In this document: positions 13,096 to 14,399 of the stretch, in pieces
Layout: the number at the start of each line of letters is the position of its first letter
Numbering within the stretch: the first letter of the stretch is position 1
Assembly (NCBI GenBank): GCA_025355835.1
Contig: JANXYW010000088.1
Span: 1-14,399 of the forward strand
Direction: 5' to 3'
Source: Chloroflexota bacterium
Lineage (GTDB): Bacteria; Chloroflexota; Dehalococcoidia; DSTF01; JACRBR01
Length of the DNA: 14,399 nucleotides
The notes under the pieces: model-generated
The model's database searches: none
The model's input: the letters and a program-made list of their open reading frames with translations, nothing else
What the model was told of the DNA's origin: nothing
Translations under genes and position numbers: made by a program

Positions 13096-14399
13096 ATGAA
13101 GGTGTGTATCGTCGGCGGCGGCGTCGCCGGCATGACTACCGCGTACCGCCTGATGCAAGACGGCCACGAAGTCTCGCTGTACGAGGCGAGTCCGTATCTC
13201 GGCGGCCTCGTGCGCACGTTCGAGGTCGGCGGCAGCCGTCTCGAGGCGTACTACCACCACATCTTCAGCACCGACACGACGATCATCAAACTGATCGACG
13301 AACTCGGCCTCGGCGACAAGCTCAACTGGATCGAGTCGAAGGTCGGGTGGTTCGATCAGGGCAAGATCTTTCCGTTCATCACGGCGCTCGATCTGCTGCG
13401 CTTCTCGCCGCTGCCGCTTGTCGATCGCGTGAAGCTCGGCCTGATGGCGGTGCGGCTGCGCGGCCGTGAGGACTGGGCCGAGTTCGAGCAGATCACCTGC
13501 AAGGACTGGATCGAAAAGAACGTCTCGAAGAAGGTCTTCGAGAAGATGTGGGGCCCGCTGCTGCAGGGCAAGTACGGCGACGCGTACGACCAGGTCGCGA
13601 TGGCGTGGCTGTGGAGCAAAATTCACCTGCGCTTCGCATCGCGCGAGAAGGGCAAAGAGAAGCTCGGTTACTTGCAGGGCAGCTTCGGCGTCTACGTCGA
13701 CGAGCTTGAGAAGCGACTGCGCGCCGGCGGCGTCCAGATCCACACCGGCATGGCCGTCCAGCAGATCACCGCACACGAGAATCGCGCAACGGGCATCGTG
13801 CTCGCGAACGGCGATACCGTCGCGGCTGATGCGGTGGTGGCCGCCGTGCCGTCGCTGCTCTTCAAGAAGATGGCGCCGACGCTCACCGACGAGTACATCC
13901 GCAAGCTCGACCACGTGCAGTGGCAGGGCGCGGTGTGCATGGTCGTCACGATGAAGCGATCGCTGTCGTCGACGTACTGGATGAACATCGGCGACCGCAC
14001 GATGCCGTTCCTGGCGCTCGTCGAGCACACGAACTTCATCGGCCCCGAGAACTACGGCGGCAACCACATCCTCTACATCTCGAACTATCTCTCGCAGGAT
14101 CACGAGTACTTCAACATGAGCGACGACGCGCTCTGGTCGATCTTCGAGCCGGCGCTGCAGCGCATCAATCCGGAGTTCTCGTCGGATTGGGTGAAGGAGC
14201 GCTGGGTGTTCAAGGCGCCGTACGCGCAGCCGATCATTCGCATGAACTACAGCCAGAACAAGCCCGATCACCGCACGCCGGTCGAGGGCCTGTACCTGGA
14301 GACGATGACGCAGATCTACCCCGAAGATCGCGGCCAGAGCTACAGCATCCGCATGGGCGAAGACGTAGCAAGGATGGTCGTCGAGGATCACGCGAAGCG
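13096..14399 (+). CDS. FAD-dependent amine-oxidase-like oxidoreductase (C-terminus beyond window)
   Basis: The window holds 434 residues; the end lies off the right edge. The N-terminus is a Rossmann dinucleotide-binding motif, CIVGGGVAGMTTAYRLMQDG (4-23), with E30 placed to bind the adenosine ribose and GGLVRTFEVGG (36-46) following. This is the layout of the NAD(P)-binding/amine oxidase superfamily, which includes protoporphyrinogen oxidase, phytoene desaturase and UDP-galactopyranose-mutase-like enzymes. The near-complete C-terminal FAD motif (VEGLYLETMTQIYPEDRG, then SYSIRMGEDVARM) is in sight. The ATG lies 1 nt after the flippase-like stop, with GGGGAG (13080-13085) 10 nt upstream, so the two are in one operon. 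Family members with this N-terminus often sit beside polyprenyl-sugar glycosyltransferases; a role in envelope lipid or glycan synthesis is inferred. The substrate is not known. Confidence 0.9.
   Translation, partial: MKVCIVGGGVAGMTTAYRLMQDGHEVSLYEASPYLGGLVRTFEVGGSRLEAYYHHIFSTDTTIIKLIDELGLGDKLNWIESKVGWFDQGKIFPFITALDLLRFSPLPLVDRVKLGLMAVRLRGREDWAEFEQITCKDWIEKNVSKKVFEKMWGPLLQGKYGDAYDQVAMAWLWSKIHLRFASREKGKEKLGYLQGSFGVYVDELEKRLRAGGVQIHTGMAVQQITAHENRATGIVLANGDTVAADAVVAAVPSLLFKKMAPTLTDEYIRKLDHVQWQGAVCMVVTMKRSLSSTYWMNIGDRTMPFLALVEHTNFIGPENYGGNHILYISNYLSQDHEYFNMSDDALWSIFEPALQRINPEFSSDWVKERWVFKAPYAQPIIRMNYSQNKPDHRTPVEGLYLETMTQIYPEDRGQSYSIRMGEDVARMVVEDHAK

Noticed and set aside
12973..14391. A 472-codon open frame on the minus strand, antisense to the FAD enzyme
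   Set aside because: Same cause: low-complexity product, no domain, and a well-supported gene on the other strand.

Overview
The window is 14.4 kb of GC-rich bacterial chromosome. Codon third positions are mostly G or C and genes are densely packed. It holds twelve protein genes, of which the first and last are cut by the window edges. I see no tRNA, rRNA, CRISPR array, insertion sequence or prophage gene. The gene content and several starts that look leaderless (a -10 box only 7 to 10 nt before the start codon, no Shine-Dalgarno) would fit Chloroflexota (Dehalococcoidia-like) or another GC-rich, non-proteobacterial lineage. That assignment is an inference, not a measurement.

Left part (1-5.3 kb). 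A YifB/ComM-type AAA+ ATPase on the minus strand (C-terminus off the window) diverges from an acyl-CoA dehydrogenase on the plus strand. A small gene with less GC-biased codons follows it; its product resembles the uracil-DNA glycosylase superfamily but lacks a normal catalytic motif, and it looks like an inserted accessory gene. It meets, tail to tail with overlapping stop codons, a minus-strand pair: an Eis-like GNAT N-acetyltransferase followed by an SMP-30/gluconolactonase-type hydrolase. The Shine-Dalgarno of the second gene is built over the stop codon of the first.

Middle (5.3-7.9 kb). A plus-strand serine-acetyltransferase-like hexapeptide protein with altered catalytic positions faces, again with overlapping stops, a minus-strand pair: a crotonase-fold (enoyl-CoA hydratase/isomerase) enzyme and a two-domain VOC/glyoxalase-like protein, coupled by an ATGA overlap. 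A 339-bp gap upstream of the crotonase gene holds several perfect hairpins and a low-complexity repeat-like stretch, but no gene.

Right part (7.9-14.4 kb). A full-length bifunctional Rel (ppGpp synthetase/hydrolase) is preceded 14 nt upstream by an 84-aa ribbon-helix-helix DNA-binding protein gene; the two form a minus-strand operon. The divergent gene is hisS. The shared intergenic region carries an 8-bp tandem array with GTAC in 8-bp register, a good candidate operator for the RHH protein. After hisS comes a plus-strand pair: a YbhN/UPF0104 (LPG-synthase/AglD-type) membrane protein, driven by a near-consensus promoter with a palindrome inside its spacer and a hairpin-rich leader, and then a FAD-dependent amine-oxidase-like oxidoreductase, which is truncated. 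This pair probably begins an envelope lipid or glycan locus.

Most of the window is metabolic and housekeeping sequence. The places most worth a second look are the RHH-rel-hisS control region, the UDG-like insertion, and the leader of the flippase-like gene.
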